64,000 nt of DNA, taken from Arcicella lustrica. GTDB lineage: Bacteria > Bacteroidota > Bacteroidia > Cytophagales > Spirosomataceae. Where the stretch lies: positions 186,001 to 250,000 of the forward strand of contig NZ_JAYGIM010000009.1 in the NCBI RefSeq assembly GCF_034930985.1. Direction: 5' to 3'. The position numbers and the translations under genes are program-made. The notes below the pieces were generated by a model, which saw only the letters and a list, made by a program, of their open reading frames with translations, was not told where the DNA came from and did not search any database. Shown here one piece after another: positions 15,612 through 23,960 of this stretch (its first letter is position 1; the number at the start of each line of letters is the position of its first letter).

Positions 15612-18107
15612 ATGTCGAAAAACTTAGTAATAGTAGAGTCTCCAGCAAAGGCAAAGACCATTGAGGGATATTTAGGAAAAGATTTTACCGTAAAATCTTC
15701 ATTTGGTCATGTCCGAGACTTACCTAAAGAAAATGATGCCATCGACATAAAAAATGGTTTCAAACCTACTTATATTATCTCACCAGAAAAGATAAAAGTA
15801 GTAAACGAACTTAAATCAGCCGTTAAATCAGCAGATGAAGTATGGCTGGCAACGGATGATGACCGTGAAGGTGAATCTATCTCATGGCACTTAAAAGAAG
15901 CTCTTGGGCTTGCAGACAGTACTAAAAGAATCGTTTTCCGTGAAATCACGAAAAAGGCTATTCAAAATGCCATTCAAAATCCAAGAACGATTGATGTAGA
16001 TTTGGTAAATGCACAGCAGGCTCGTCGTGTATTGGATAGATTAATTGGTTTTGAACTTTCACCAGTACTTTGGTCGAAAGTGAAAAAAGGTTTATCAGCA
16101 GGTAGAGTTCAATCGGTAGCAGTAAGAATTGTGGTTGAAAGAGAAAGAGATATTGAAAATTTTGATTCAAAATCTTCTTTCAAAATCGTTGCTTTATTTC
16201 CCTTAGCAGGCGGAAGAGTCTTACAGGCTGAATTACCAAAGAACTTTGAAACAGAAGCCTTGGCGAAAGCATTTTTAGAGAAATGTATTGGTGCTGAATT
16301 CAAGATTAAGAATTTAGAAACAAAACCTGCTAAAAAATCTCCAACGGCTCCTTTTACCACTTCTACTTTACAACAAGAAGCTTCTCGTAAATTAGGTTAT
16401 TCCGTGGCATCAACGATGATGTATGCTCAGAAACTGTACGAGGCAGGTAAGATTTCTTACATGAGAACTGACTCAACCAGTCTTTCTGATGAAGCAATAG
16501 GCAAAGCAAAAGAAGCTATCACCAATGCGTATGGTGTTGATTATGTACAAACACGTCAGTATAAAACCAAAGATGAATCGGCTCAGGAAGCTCACGAAGC
16601 CATTCGTCCGACAGATTTTGCAGAGAGTACTATCGTTGGCGATGCCAAAGAAAGACGTTTGTATGAATTGATTTGGAAACGTGCTATCGCTTCACAAATG
16701 GCAGATGCACAATTAGAAAGAACTACGGCTACTGTCGGAATTTCAACTACTGCGGAAGAATTAATTGCTCAAGGCGAAGTAATTAAATTCGATGGTTTCT
16801 TGAAAGTATATTTAGAAAGTAAAGACGATGAAGAAGATGAGGATAATTCAAAAATGTTACCTCCTTTAAATATCGGTCAAATTCTGAATTTAGATACTTT
16901 AAAAGCAACAGAGCGTTTTTCTCGTCCTCCAGCACGTTACACAGAAGCGAGTTTGGTAAAGGCTTTAGAAGACAAAGGCGTAGGTCGTCCTTCTACTTAT
17001 GCTCCTACGATTTCAACAATTATCAAGCGTGAATATGTTGTAAAAGAAGACCGTGAAGGCAAAGAGCGTTCTTTCAAAGAAATTGTTTTAAAAGACAACA
17101 AAATTTCTGAAAAGACAAGTAAAGAAACTTACGGTACAGAAAAAGCTAAACTTTTTCCTACTTCTGTAGGAATGGTGGTAAATGATTTCTTAGTCGAGAA
17201 CTTCAAAGAAGTAGTAGATTTTAAATTTACTGCTGATATGGAAGATGAATTCGATGAGATTGCCAAAGGAAAAGTAGAATGGTCGAAAATGATTGATAAT
17301 TTTTATCAAGGTTTCCACCAAACGATAGAAGACAGTAAAAGTGTTGATAGAAATACAGTAGGTTCATCTCGTGATTTAGGAATTGACCCAAAAACAGGAA
17401 AGCCTGTTTCTGTAAGATTAGGTAAATTTGGACCTTATGTTCAATTAGGCGAAGCGAAAACCAAAGACGATGAAAAACCTGTTTACTTCAACCTTAAGAA
17501 AGACCAATTAGTAACTACGATTACTTTAGAAGAGGCTTTGGCGCTGATGGAATTGCCAAAACTACCAAGAGAAGTAGGTTTCTTTGAAGATAAACCAATG
17601 GTAATTGGTGCAGGTAAAATGGGACCATATATTCGTCATGATGATAAATATACCAGTTTGCCTGCCACTGAAGACCCTTTTACAGTTACTGAAGAAAGAG
17701 CGATTGAGTTGATTTTAGAAAAACGTCAAGTAGATGTAGGTAGTGCAATCGGTACTTTTGAAGGCGAGCCAATTACAACTGGAAAAGGTAGATTTGGTCC
17801 TTATGTAAAACATAATGGTAAATTCTATTCGCTAGGAAGAGGCGAAAATATTGATACTATTACGAGCGAAAGAGCGATAGAAATCATTCTTAAAAAACGT
17901 GATAGCGAAGCCAATAAATACTTGAAAGAATTCCCTGAAAATGATTCAATTAAAGTAGTCAATGGAATGTATGGTCCATACATTCAAATTGGTAAACGAA
18001 ATATCAAAATTCCAAAAGATACTAAGCCTGAAGATTTGACTTTGGAAGATTGTATCAAACTAGGCGAAGAAGCACCAGCTCCTTCTGCTAGAGGAAAGAA
18101 AAAGTAA
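15612..18107 (+). CDS. topA: DNA topoisomerase I
   Basis: An 831-residue type IA topoisomerase that relaxes negative supercoils. Order: Toprim domain (residues 3-120) with the acidic LATDDDREGE motif near 79-88; central domains with the active tyrosine in ISYMRTDS near residue 283; VGRPSTYAPTIS near 460. The C-terminus has no zinc-finger cysteines; instead four glycine/tyrosine repeats (GKFGPYVQ, GKMGPYIRH, GRFGPYVKH, GMYGPYIQ) form the Topo C-repeat region, as in other Bacteroidota. It stands as a single gene with its own terminator. Confidence 0.96.
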   Translation: MSKNLVIVESPAKAKTIEGYLGKDFTVKSSFGHVRDLPKENDAIDIKNGFKPTYIISPEKIKVVNELKSAVKSADEVWLATDDDREGESISWHLKEALGLADSTKRIVFREITKKAIQNAIQNPRTIDVDLVNAQQARRVLDRLIGFELSPVLWSKVKKGLSAGRVQSVAVRIVVERERDIENFDSKSSFKIVALFPLAGGRVLQAELPKNFETEALAKAFLEKCIGAEFKIKNLETKPAKKSPTAPFTTSTLQQEASRKLGYSVASTMMYAQKLYEAGKISYMRTDSTSLSDEAIGKAKEAITNAYGVDYVQTRQYKTKDESAQEAHEAIRPTDFAESTIVGDAKERRLYELIWKRAIASQMADAQLERTTATVGISTTAEELIAQGEVIKFDGFLKVYLESKDDEEDEDNSKMLPPLNIGQILNLDTLKATERFSRPPARYTEASLVKALEDKGVGRPSTYAPTISTIIKREYVVKEDREGKERSFKEIVLKDNKISEKTSKETYGTEKAKLFPTSVGMVVNDFLVENFKEVVDFKFTADMEDEFDEIAKGKVEWSKMIDNFYQGFHQTIEDSKSVDRNTVGSSRDLGIDPKTGKPVSVRLGKFGPYVQLGEAKTKDDEKPVYFNLKKDQLVTTITLEEALALMELPKLPREVGFFEDKPMVIGAGKMGPYIRHDDKYTSLPATEDPFTVTEERAIELILEKRQVDVGSAIGTFEGEPITTGKGRFGPYVKHNGKFYSLGRGENIDTITSERAIEIILKKRDSEANKYLKEFPENDSIKVVNGMYGPYIQIGKRNIKIPKDTKPEDLTLEDCIKLGEEAPAPSARGKKK

Positions 18108-18188
18108 ATTTAATAATTGAGTGATTTGTGATTATTCTTTTTGAAAGTCATTTATACGAATGTCATTTAATCTTAAATATTTTAAAGA

Positions 18189-18222
18189 AAGGTTGTCGAT
18201 TTTTGATTGGCGACCTTTTTTT
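18189..18222 (+). terminator. Terminator after topA
   Basis: AAGGTTGTC pairs with GGCGACCTT (two G-T pairs), followed by a T run. Confidence 0.75.
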
Positions 18223-18250
18223 GATTTGAAAATTAAATTTAAAATCAAAG

Positions 18251-18949
18251 ATGAAATCTACCCAAAAGAAATTAGTCGTATTAACTGGTGCTGGTATTTC
18301 AGCAGAAAGTGGCATTCCTACTTTCAGAGCATCGGATGGACTTTGGGAAAACCATGCCATTGAAGATGTGGCTACTCCGCAAGGCTTTAAAAAAGACCCA
18401 GAACTTGTACTCCGCTTTTATAACGAACGAAGAGCTAAATTAGACCATGTTGAACCGAATGAAGGACATGAAATTTTGGCTCGTTTAGAAAAATATTATG
18501 ATGTACAAATCATTACACAAAATGTAGATAATCTTCATGAACGTGCCGGTTCAAGCAATGTGCTTCATCTTCATGGCGAATTAACGAAAGCTCGTTCTAG
18601 CATTGATGAAAATTTGGTCTATGAAATCGGCACTAAAGCAATTAATTTAGGTGATAAATGTGAAAAAGGTTCTCAGCTTCGTCCACATATTGTTTGGTTT
18701 CACGAAGATGTCCCTTTAATACATGATGCCATTGAAATTGTTGAAAGTGCCGATATTTTTGTGGTTGTTGGTACTTCTTTACAAGTATATCCTGCGGCTG
18801 GCTTGGTAAATTATGTGGCTGGTTTTGTGCCTATTTATATTATCGACCCGAAAAAACCAGAAACAGCCACCCGAAAAAACATGGCTTTTATTGAATATAT
18901 AGGTAGTGTTGGCTTGGCTAAATTGTGGGATATTCTGGTAAATGATTGA
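18251..18949 (+). CDS. NAD-dependent protein deacylase, sirtuin class III, zinc site lost
   Basis: A 232-residue Sir2-family enzyme that removes acyl groups from lysines using NAD. Seen: GAGISAESGIPTFR (NAD pocket), TQNVDNLHERAG, the catalytic histidine in HLHGEL, and VVVGTSLQVYPAAGL. The Y-x-x-R pair in RFYNERRAK points to desuccinylase/demalonylase (SIRT5/CobB-like) specificity. The four zinc-binding cysteines are absent: only one cysteine (DKCEKGSQLRPH) remains where E. coli CobB has several. A zinc-free fold is therefore likely. It lies alone between topA and folD. Confidence 0.88.
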   Translation: MKSTQKKLVVLTGAGISAESGIPTFRASDGLWENHAIEDVATPQGFKKDPELVLRFYNERRAKLDHVEPNEGHEILARLEKYYDVQIITQNVDNLHERAGSSNVLHLHGELTKARSSIDENLVYEIGTKAINLGDKCEKGSQLRPHIVWFHEDVPLIHDAIEIVESADIFVVVGTSLQVYPAAGLVNYVAGFVPIYIIDPKKPETATRKNMAFIEYIGSVGLAKLWDILVND

Positions 18950-18977
18950 GATGTAGCGTACAGATAAACCAAATTCT

Positions 18978-19008
18978 TTTGCTTAACCAAAAACTAGCCG
19001 TAATTTTG
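18978..19008 (+). promoter_or_regulatory. Bacteroidota-type promoter of folD
   Basis: TTTG (18978-18981), exactly 19 bases, then TAATTTTG (19001-19008): a full match to the -33/-7 consensus of the phylum. The folD start codon follows 28 bases later. Confidence 0.75.
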
Positions 19009-19036
19009 TGGCTTCAAAATTACAAAAAATAGAACC

Positions 19037-19918
19037 ATGCAAATTATAGACGGGAAAGCAGTTGCTGACGAAATCAAGAAAGAAATCGCATTGGAAGTAG
19101 CTGAAATCAAAGCATCTGGTGGTAAAACACCACATTTAGTAGCCATTTTGGTTGGAAATAATGGTGCTTCTGAAACCTATGTTGCCAACAAAGTAAAATC
19201 TTGTCAAGAATTAGGATTTAATTCAACATTACTTCGTTTCGACCCAAGTATTACTGAAGCTGAATTATTGGCTGAAGTACAAAAAGTAAATGATAATGAT
19301 GATATGGATGGATTGATTGTTCAATTACCACTTCCAGACCATATCAATCCCGATAAAGTAATGGAAACGATTGCGCCAAGTAAAGATGTTGATGGTTTTC
19401 ATCCAATCAATATTGGTAGAATGGCAAAAGGTCTTCCTGCTTATATTTCTGCGACGCCTCAAGGAGTATTAGACTTATTGGCGTATTATAATATTGAAAC
19501 TTCTGGAAAACATTGTGTTGTGGTGGGTCGTAGCCAGATTGTAGGCTTACCGATGTCTATTTTGATGCAACGCAACACTAAAATTGGTAATTGTACAGTA
19601 ACACTTACGCATTCAAAAACGAAAGATTTACCAGCTGTTTGTGCTAGTGCGGATATTTTAATTGCAGCTTTGGGTCGTGCAGAGTTTATCACAGCTGAAT
19701 ATGTTAAAGATGGCGCTGTAGTAATTGATGTAGGTTTGACTAGAGTAGAAGACCCAACTAAGAAGTCTGGCTTTGCATTGAAAGGAGATGTGAAATTTGA
19801 TGAAGTTGCTCCGAAGTGCTCTTTCATCACGCCAGTTCCTAAAGGAGTAGGCCCAATGACGATTGTTTCCCTGATGAAAAATACTTTGCTTTCAGCAAAA
19901 AAGGTGATTTACCAATAA
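19037..19918 (+). CDS. folD: Bifunctional methylenetetrahydrofolate dehydrogenase/cyclohydrolase
   Basis: A 293-residue enzyme of one-carbon metabolism. It oxidises 5,10-methylene-THF to methenyl-THF with NADP and hydrolyses that to 10-formyl-THF. The family signatures are clear: YVANKVKSCQELGF with the catalytic lysine near residue 56, DGLIVQLPLPDHI, the GRSQIVGLPMSILM Rossmann motif, and PVPKGVGPMTIVSLM at the end. Length is standard. A complete TTTG/TAATTTTG promoter precedes it. It supplies formyl groups for purine synthesis, which fits prs being the next gene. Confidence 0.96.
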   Translation: MQIIDGKAVADEIKKEIALEVAEIKASGGKTPHLVAILVGNNGASETYVANKVKSCQELGFNSTLLRFDPSITEAELLAEVQKVNDNDDMDGLIVQLPLPDHINPDKVMETIAPSKDVDGFHPINIGRMAKGLPAYISATPQGVLDLLAYYNIETSGKHCVVVGRSQIVGLPMSILMQRNTKIGNCTVTLTHSKTKDLPAVCASADILIAALGRAEFITAEYVKDGAVVIDVGLTRVEDPTKKSGFALKGDVKFDEVAPKCSFITPVPKGVGPMTIVSLMKNTLLSAKKVIYQ

Positions 19919-20008
19919 AATGTAGTACTTTATTTGGGTGTTTAAGGCTTAATTATTTATTGTTTGAAAAATCGACTGTTCAGTGCTGTTTAAGCGAATG
20001 ATTTTTTG

Positions 20009-20016
20009 TACTTTTG
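20009..20016 (+). promoter_or_regulatory. -7 box TACTTTTG before prs
   Basis: A perfect TAnnTTTG box about 70 bases before the prs start. The -33 region is only partly matched. Confidence 0.45.
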
Positions 20017-20087
20017 CGGTAAATTTCAGAAAAAGTATTTCCAAGATAATTTTGAATTAAGAGAGCCTTACAAAACTCTCCAAAAAA

Positions 20088-21029
20088 ATGGCTGCTATCA
20101 ATCAAGTTAAGATTTTCACAGGATCATCTTCCGAATATTTAGCAAAAGAAATTGCTCGCTTTTACGGAAAAGATTTAGGTTTGTCTTCTGTTCAACGTTT
20201 CTCAGATGGTGAAATGTCACCAAGTTTTAACGAATCTATCAGAGGATGTGATGTATTCATCATTCAATCAACCTTCCCACCAGCTGATAACATGCTGGAG
20301 CTTTTGTTAATGATTGACGGTGCTCGTCGTGCTTCTGCTCACTATGTTACGGTTGTTATTCCTTATTTCGGGTATTCTCGTCAGGATAGAAAAGACAAAC
20401 CAAGAGTAGGTATCGGAGCAAAATTAGTAGCTAATTTATTAACAGCTGCTGGTGCTGATAGATTAATGACTTTAGATTTACATGCTGGACAAATCCAAGG
20501 TTTTTTCGATTTTCCTGTAGATCATTTAGAAGGAACAGCCATTTTCGTTCCTTACTTAAAATCATTAGGATTAGATAATTTACTTTTTGCTTCTCCTGAT
20601 GTTGGTGGTGTGGTTCGTACTCGTAATGTTGCCAAGTTCTTCAATGCTGAAATGGTAATTTGCGATAAGCAACGTAAACGTGCTAACGAAGTAGCAACAA
20701 TGCAATTAATTGGTGATGTTACTGGTGCAGACGTAGTTTTAGTCGATGACTTAATTGATACTGGTGGTACTATGTGTAAAGCTGCTCAGTTAATCATGGA
20801 CAAAGGTGCAAAATCTGTAAGAGCCATCGTAACACACCCAGTACTTTCTGGAAAAGCGTATGAAAACATCAATAATTCAGTATTAACTGAGTTGGTTGTA
20901 ACAGACACAATTCCATTAAGAGAAGCTAGTGATAAAATTAAAGTATTATCAGTAGCAGAATTATTCGCCAAAGCAATTGGCAGAATTCGTGATCATGAAT
21001 CTATCAGTTCATTATTTATAAAAAATTAA
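20088..21029 (+). CDS. prs: Ribose-phosphate pyrophosphokinase (PRPP synthetase)
   Basis: A 313-residue cytoplasmic enzyme making PRPP from ribose-5-phosphate and ATP for purine, pyrimidine, histidine and NAD synthesis. Motifs: IIQSTFPPADNMLELL, the flexible catalytic loop region FGYSRQDRKDKPR, DLHAGQIQGFFDFPVDHL, and the PRPP loop VVLVDDLIDTGGTM. Length is standard. It is followed 79 bases later by rplY in the same direction, an order also common in other bacteria, so the two are probably co-transcribed from the TACTTTTG box upstream. Confidence 0.97.
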   Translation: MAAINQVKIFTGSSSEYLAKEIARFYGKDLGLSSVQRFSDGEMSPSFNESIRGCDVFIIQSTFPPADNMLELLLMIDGARRASAHYVTVVIPYFGYSRQDRKDKPRVGIGAKLVANLLTAAGADRLMTLDLHAGQIQGFFDFPVDHLEGTAIFVPYLKSLGLDNLLFASPDVGGVVRTRNVAKFFNAEMVICDKQRKRANEVATMQLIGDVTGADVVLVDDLIDTGGTMCKAAQLIMDKGAKSVRAIVTHPVLSGKAYENINNSVLTELVVTDTIPLREASDKIKVLSVAELFAKAIGRIRDHESISSLFIKN

Positions 21030-21108
21030 TTTAAACGGTTGATTGAAGATAGTGCTCAAGGAATAATTTCCTTGAAATCGACAGGCCTTCAACACAAATC
21101 ACTCAAAA

Positions 21109-21675
21109 ATGAGAAAGATTGAAATCGTAGGGTATAACAGAGAAACCCTTGGAACAAAATCAGCAAAAGATCTTCGTAACGAATCTTTAGCTCCATGTGT
21201 ATTATACGGTGGTGAAAAACAAATTCACTTTGCTGTACCAATGATTCTTTTCCGTGAATTATTATATACTCCAGAAGTATCAGAAGTAATCTTAAACATC
21301 GAAGGTGAAATCCACCACGCTATCGTTCAAGATTCACAATTCCACCCAGTATCAGAAGTTCTTCTTCATGTCGATTTCTTAGAAATCGTTGAAGGTAAAG
21401 AAATCAAAATTGACGTTCCTGTGAAAGTTATTGGTGATGCACCAGGCGTTCGTAAAGGGGGTAAAATGGTTCAAAAATTACGTAAAGTAACTTTGAAAGG
21501 TTTATCAGACAATATTCCTGATTTTATCGAAGCTGACATTACTGGCTTAGATTTAGGACAAACATTGAAAGTGGCTAAATTGAAGGCTGAAAACGTTGCG
21601 ATTTTAAATAATCCTTCGGCTCCAGTTGCTACAATTGACATCCCACGTGCTTTAAGAGGAAAAATTAACTCATAG
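21109..21675 (+). CDS. rplY: Large-subunit ribosomal protein L25 / general stress protein Ctc
   Basis: A 188-residue CTC-type L25. The N-terminal beta-barrel (residues 1-90; MRKIEIVGYNRETLGTKSAK and VLYGG) binds 5S rRNA in the central protuberance of the 50S subunit; the C-terminal TL5-like domain (90-188) has the usual GDAPGVRKGGKM motif. It follows prs, as in many bacteria, and its transcript ends at a strong hairpin shared with the convergent phosphorylase gene. Confidence 0.95.
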   Translation: MRKIEIVGYNRETLGTKSAKDLRNESLAPCVLYGGEKQIHFAVPMILFRELLYTPEVSEVILNIEGEIHHAIVQDSQFHPVSEVLLHVDFLEIVEGKEIKIDVPVKVIGDAPGVRKGGKMVQKLRKVTLKGLSDNIPDFIEADITGLDLGQTLKVAKLKAENVAILNNPSAPVATIDIPRALRGKINS

Positions 21676-21709
21676 TAGTTAATTTACAATTTCACTGATA
21701 GGTTTTATA

Positions 21710-21752
21710 AAAAAGCTGTTTCTTCAATTATTGAAAGAAACAGCTTTTTTTA
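21710..21752. terminator. Bidirectional terminator between rplY and nucleoside phosphorylase
   Basis: AAAAAGCTGTTTCTTCAAT pairs with ATTGAAAGAAACAGCTTTTT with one mismatch; flanked by A and T runs. Confidence 0.9.
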
Positions 21753-21754
21753 TG

Positions 21755-22615
21755 TTATTTTGAGAGCTTTTCTAAAGCTAGTTTAATTAAATTATCAACC
21801 GCCCTTTCAGGATTTTTAGCAAAATCGTTCGTCATTCTACTGGCAAGAATAGCACTGATTGATAATACTTCATGACCTAGCACTTTCCCCATTAAATAAT
21901 AGCCTGCCGTTTCCATTTCAAGATTAGTCAATAATAAATTATCATGTCTGAATGAATTAAATTTTTCTAACAGATTTTCAATTTTAGGACTATATCTTAA
22001 AATTCTACCTTGAGGAGCATAAAATCCTGGACAAGTAACGGTATTGCCTTCAAACCAATCGACTGGAGAATCTTCCATAAACAGGTTGTACAAAGGCTTA
22101 CTTCCAGCATTAGCATAAGGCATAAAATCTAAAGCAAAATACTTTTTGATAGATTCTGCGATAGAATTGTTTTGAGAAGTATAAAAATAGCCTAGTGCAT
22201 CAAAGCCAATACCTAGTTTAGAAACTACGATGCTTTCCATAGGAATCTCTTTTTGTAAGCTGCCAGAGGTGCCTAGCCTAATAATATTTAAGGATTTATG
22301 TTGATCAAATGGTGTTCTCGTTGCTAAATCGATGTTGGCTAAAGCATCAAGTTCATTCATTAAAATTTCTATGTTATCGGTGCCAATTCCACTTGAAATT
22401 ACACTAAGACGTTTTTTTCCAAGATAGCCAGTATGAGTAACAAACTCTCGTTTATTAATTTTTATTTCAACGCTATCGAAATATTTAGAAACTTTTTCTA
22501 CTCTTTCGGGGTCACCAACGGTAATGATAGTATCAGCAATATCGTCTGGACGAAGATTCAAATGATAGATACTTCCATCAGCATTTGTAATTAAATCGGT
22601 TGATGAAATGGTCAT
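21755..22615 (-). CDS. Nucleoside phosphorylase, uridine phosphorylase-like
   Basis: A 286-residue PNP/UDP-family enzyme that splits nucleosides with phosphate for salvage. Visible motifs: TVGDPERVEKVSKYFD (phosphate site), SSGIGTDNIEILMNEL, IIRLGTSGSLQ, and NLEMETAGYYLMG with the glutamates that contact ribose. The ATG at 22615 is chosen; an in-frame ATG at 22651 falls inside the terminator stem of the upstream gene and adds residues unlike the family. Base specificity (uridine versus purine) cannot be fixed by eye, but the ETAGYY form favours the uridine-type branch. Confidence 0.85.
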   Translation of the reverse strand: MTISSTDLITNADGSIYHLNLRPDDIADTIITVGDPERVEKVSKYFDSVEIKINKREFVTHTGYLGKKRLSVISSGIGTDNIEILMNELDALANIDLATRTPFDQHKSLNIIRLGTSGSLQKEIPMESIVVSKLGIGFDALGYFYTSQNNSIAESIKKYFALDFMPYANAGSKPLYNLFMEDSPVDWFEGNTVTCPGFYAPQGRILRYSPKIENLLEKFNSFRHDNLLLTNLEMETAGYYLMGKVLGHEVLSISAILASRMTNDFAKNPERAVDNLIKLALEKLSK

Positions 22616-22633
22616 AGTCTGTATGATTTTAAA

Positions 22634-22676
22634 TGAAAAAACTAGAGGCATTGTAATTGCTACAATACCTCTAGTT
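22634..22676 (-). terminator. Terminator of trhO
   Basis: On the minus strand AACTAGAGGTATTGTA pairs with TACAATGCCTCTAGTT (one G-T pair), then a T run. It lies just upstream of the phosphorylase start and excludes the longer start at 22651. Confidence 0.9.
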
Positions 22677-22700
22677 GAATATACTCGTCAAATATATAAA

Positions 22701-23681
22701 TTATGCGTTTTGTTCCAAAGGGCTTTTTGTTAATTTTCTACTTTTGAAACCAAATTCAGGAGTATAGTTATCCGACTGCTTAGAGTAATATCCTTTTACA
22801 TTATAAGGGCGTTTGCGTGGATGATTTTTACATGCTACAGAACAAGCTCCATCCATTTCTAACAAACAAGTAGCACAAATAGGTAAATGCTCATTGCATT
22901 CTGGATTAGCACAGTTTACCATATCTTCTGTATCAGTTTTACAAATATGGCATTTTGAAATGATGACAGGGTTTACAGTATTTACTTCTGTTTTTACTCT
23001 GTTATCAAATACATAACATTTTCCTTCAAAGTCTTCACCACCTTCTTCTAAACCATATTTAATAATTCCGCCATGTAATTGATAAACATTTTCGAAACCA
23101 CGCTCAATTAAATAAGCAGAAGCTTTTTCACATTTTATCCCTCCAGTGCAATAAGTAATGATTTTTTTATCTTTCAAATGTTCAATCTCTTGCACGTGTT
23201 CAGGCAATTCACGAAGCGTTTCCATATCAAATGTTACTGCTCCTTTGAATTTTCCTATGCTGTGTTCATAATTAGAACGCATATCAACTAAAACAACATC
23301 AGGGTCATTCTTCAACATTTCTTTGAAATCTGCTGGCTCTAAATGCTTTCCTGTTCTTACTCTTGGGTCAACTGGTAAATCAGAATTGACAATTTCTTCT
23401 TTTACTCTTACATGGAGTTTAGCAAAAGCGTGTTCTTCGTGCTCTTCAACTTTAAAGTCGAAATTAGAACCTGCAAAAATTGGGTCATTTTCTAACCAAT
23501 GCATGTAACGTACACAGTCTTCAGTCAAACCAGAAACTGTACCGTTTAGTCCTTCAGAAGCAACAATGATACGACCTAATAAACGATTTTCTAAACAAAA
23601 TAGATGATGCTTTTCTCGATAAGTATCCGCATCAGGGATAGGAGTGTAATTATAATAAAGAATTACTCTGTATGGCTTCAT
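22701..23681 (-). CDS. trhO: tRNA uridine-34 hydroxylase, rhodanese family (TrhO)
   Basis: A 326-residue protein. TrhO hydroxylates U34 of certain tRNAs with O2 as part of 5-hydroxyuridine modification. The N-terminal acylphosphatase-like part (VILYYNYTPIPD, ASEGLNGTVSG) is followed by a rhodanese domain with VDMRSNYEHSIGKF and the catalytic loop CTGGIKCEKAS. A cysteine-rich C-terminus (CHICKTD, CANPEC, CATCLLEMDGACSVAC) looks like a zinc-binding tail. The start at 23681 (MKPYRVILYYNY) is preferred; 23690 and 23720 are upstream in-frame alternatives. A TATCTTTG box lies at 23780-23787. Confidence 0.92.
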   Translation of the reverse strand: MKPYRVILYYNYTPIPDADTYREKHHLFCLENRLLGRIIVASEGLNGTVSGLTEDCVRYMHWLENDPIFAGSNFDFKVEEHEEHAFAKLHVRVKEEIVNSDLPVDPRVRTGKHLEPADFKEMLKNDPDVVLVDMRSNYEHSIGKFKGAVTFDMETLRELPEHVQEIEHLKDKKIITYCTGGIKCEKASAYLIERGFENVYQLHGGIIKYGLEEGGEDFEGKCYVFDNRVKTEVNTVNPVIISKCHICKTDTEDMVNCANPECNEHLPICATCLLEMDGACSVACKNHPRKRPYNVKGYYSKQSDNYTPEFGFKSRKLTKSPLEQNA

Positions 23682-23779
23682 CTTCAACATGAGTTTACAG
23701 CGTGAATGTATTCTTATCAAAAAAACTTATTCGTGACCTAAAATATTTGATAAGAGATACTAAAACGAATAAGCGAGTA

Positions 23780-23787
23780 CAAAGATA
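23780..23787 (-). promoter_or_regulatory. -7 box TATCTTTG for trhO
   Basis: Minus-strand TATCTTTG, the commonest form of the Bacteroidota -7 box, about 100 bases before trhO. No clear -33 element. Confidence 0.45.
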
Positions 23788-23960
23788 CGAAAAAGGGGAG
23801 TTTTGACGTAGAAATTTCTAATTTCCAAAAATGCTTTTTGTCATTTTTTATGTGGTAAGAACAATTATAGGCTTTGTTTTTCAGCAGTTTAGGAGTAAAA
23901 TGAGAACGAGACCATCATTTTCAGAATAGCCTCGTTAAAATATTGCAATACCAATGAATC

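Noticed and set aside
15445..15654. Minus-strand small gene before topA
   Set aside because: It overlaps the topA start and promoter area and resembles random AT-rich coding.
22616..22651. Longer start for the nucleoside phosphorylase
   Set aside because: The ATG at 22651 lies in the stem of the trhO terminator.
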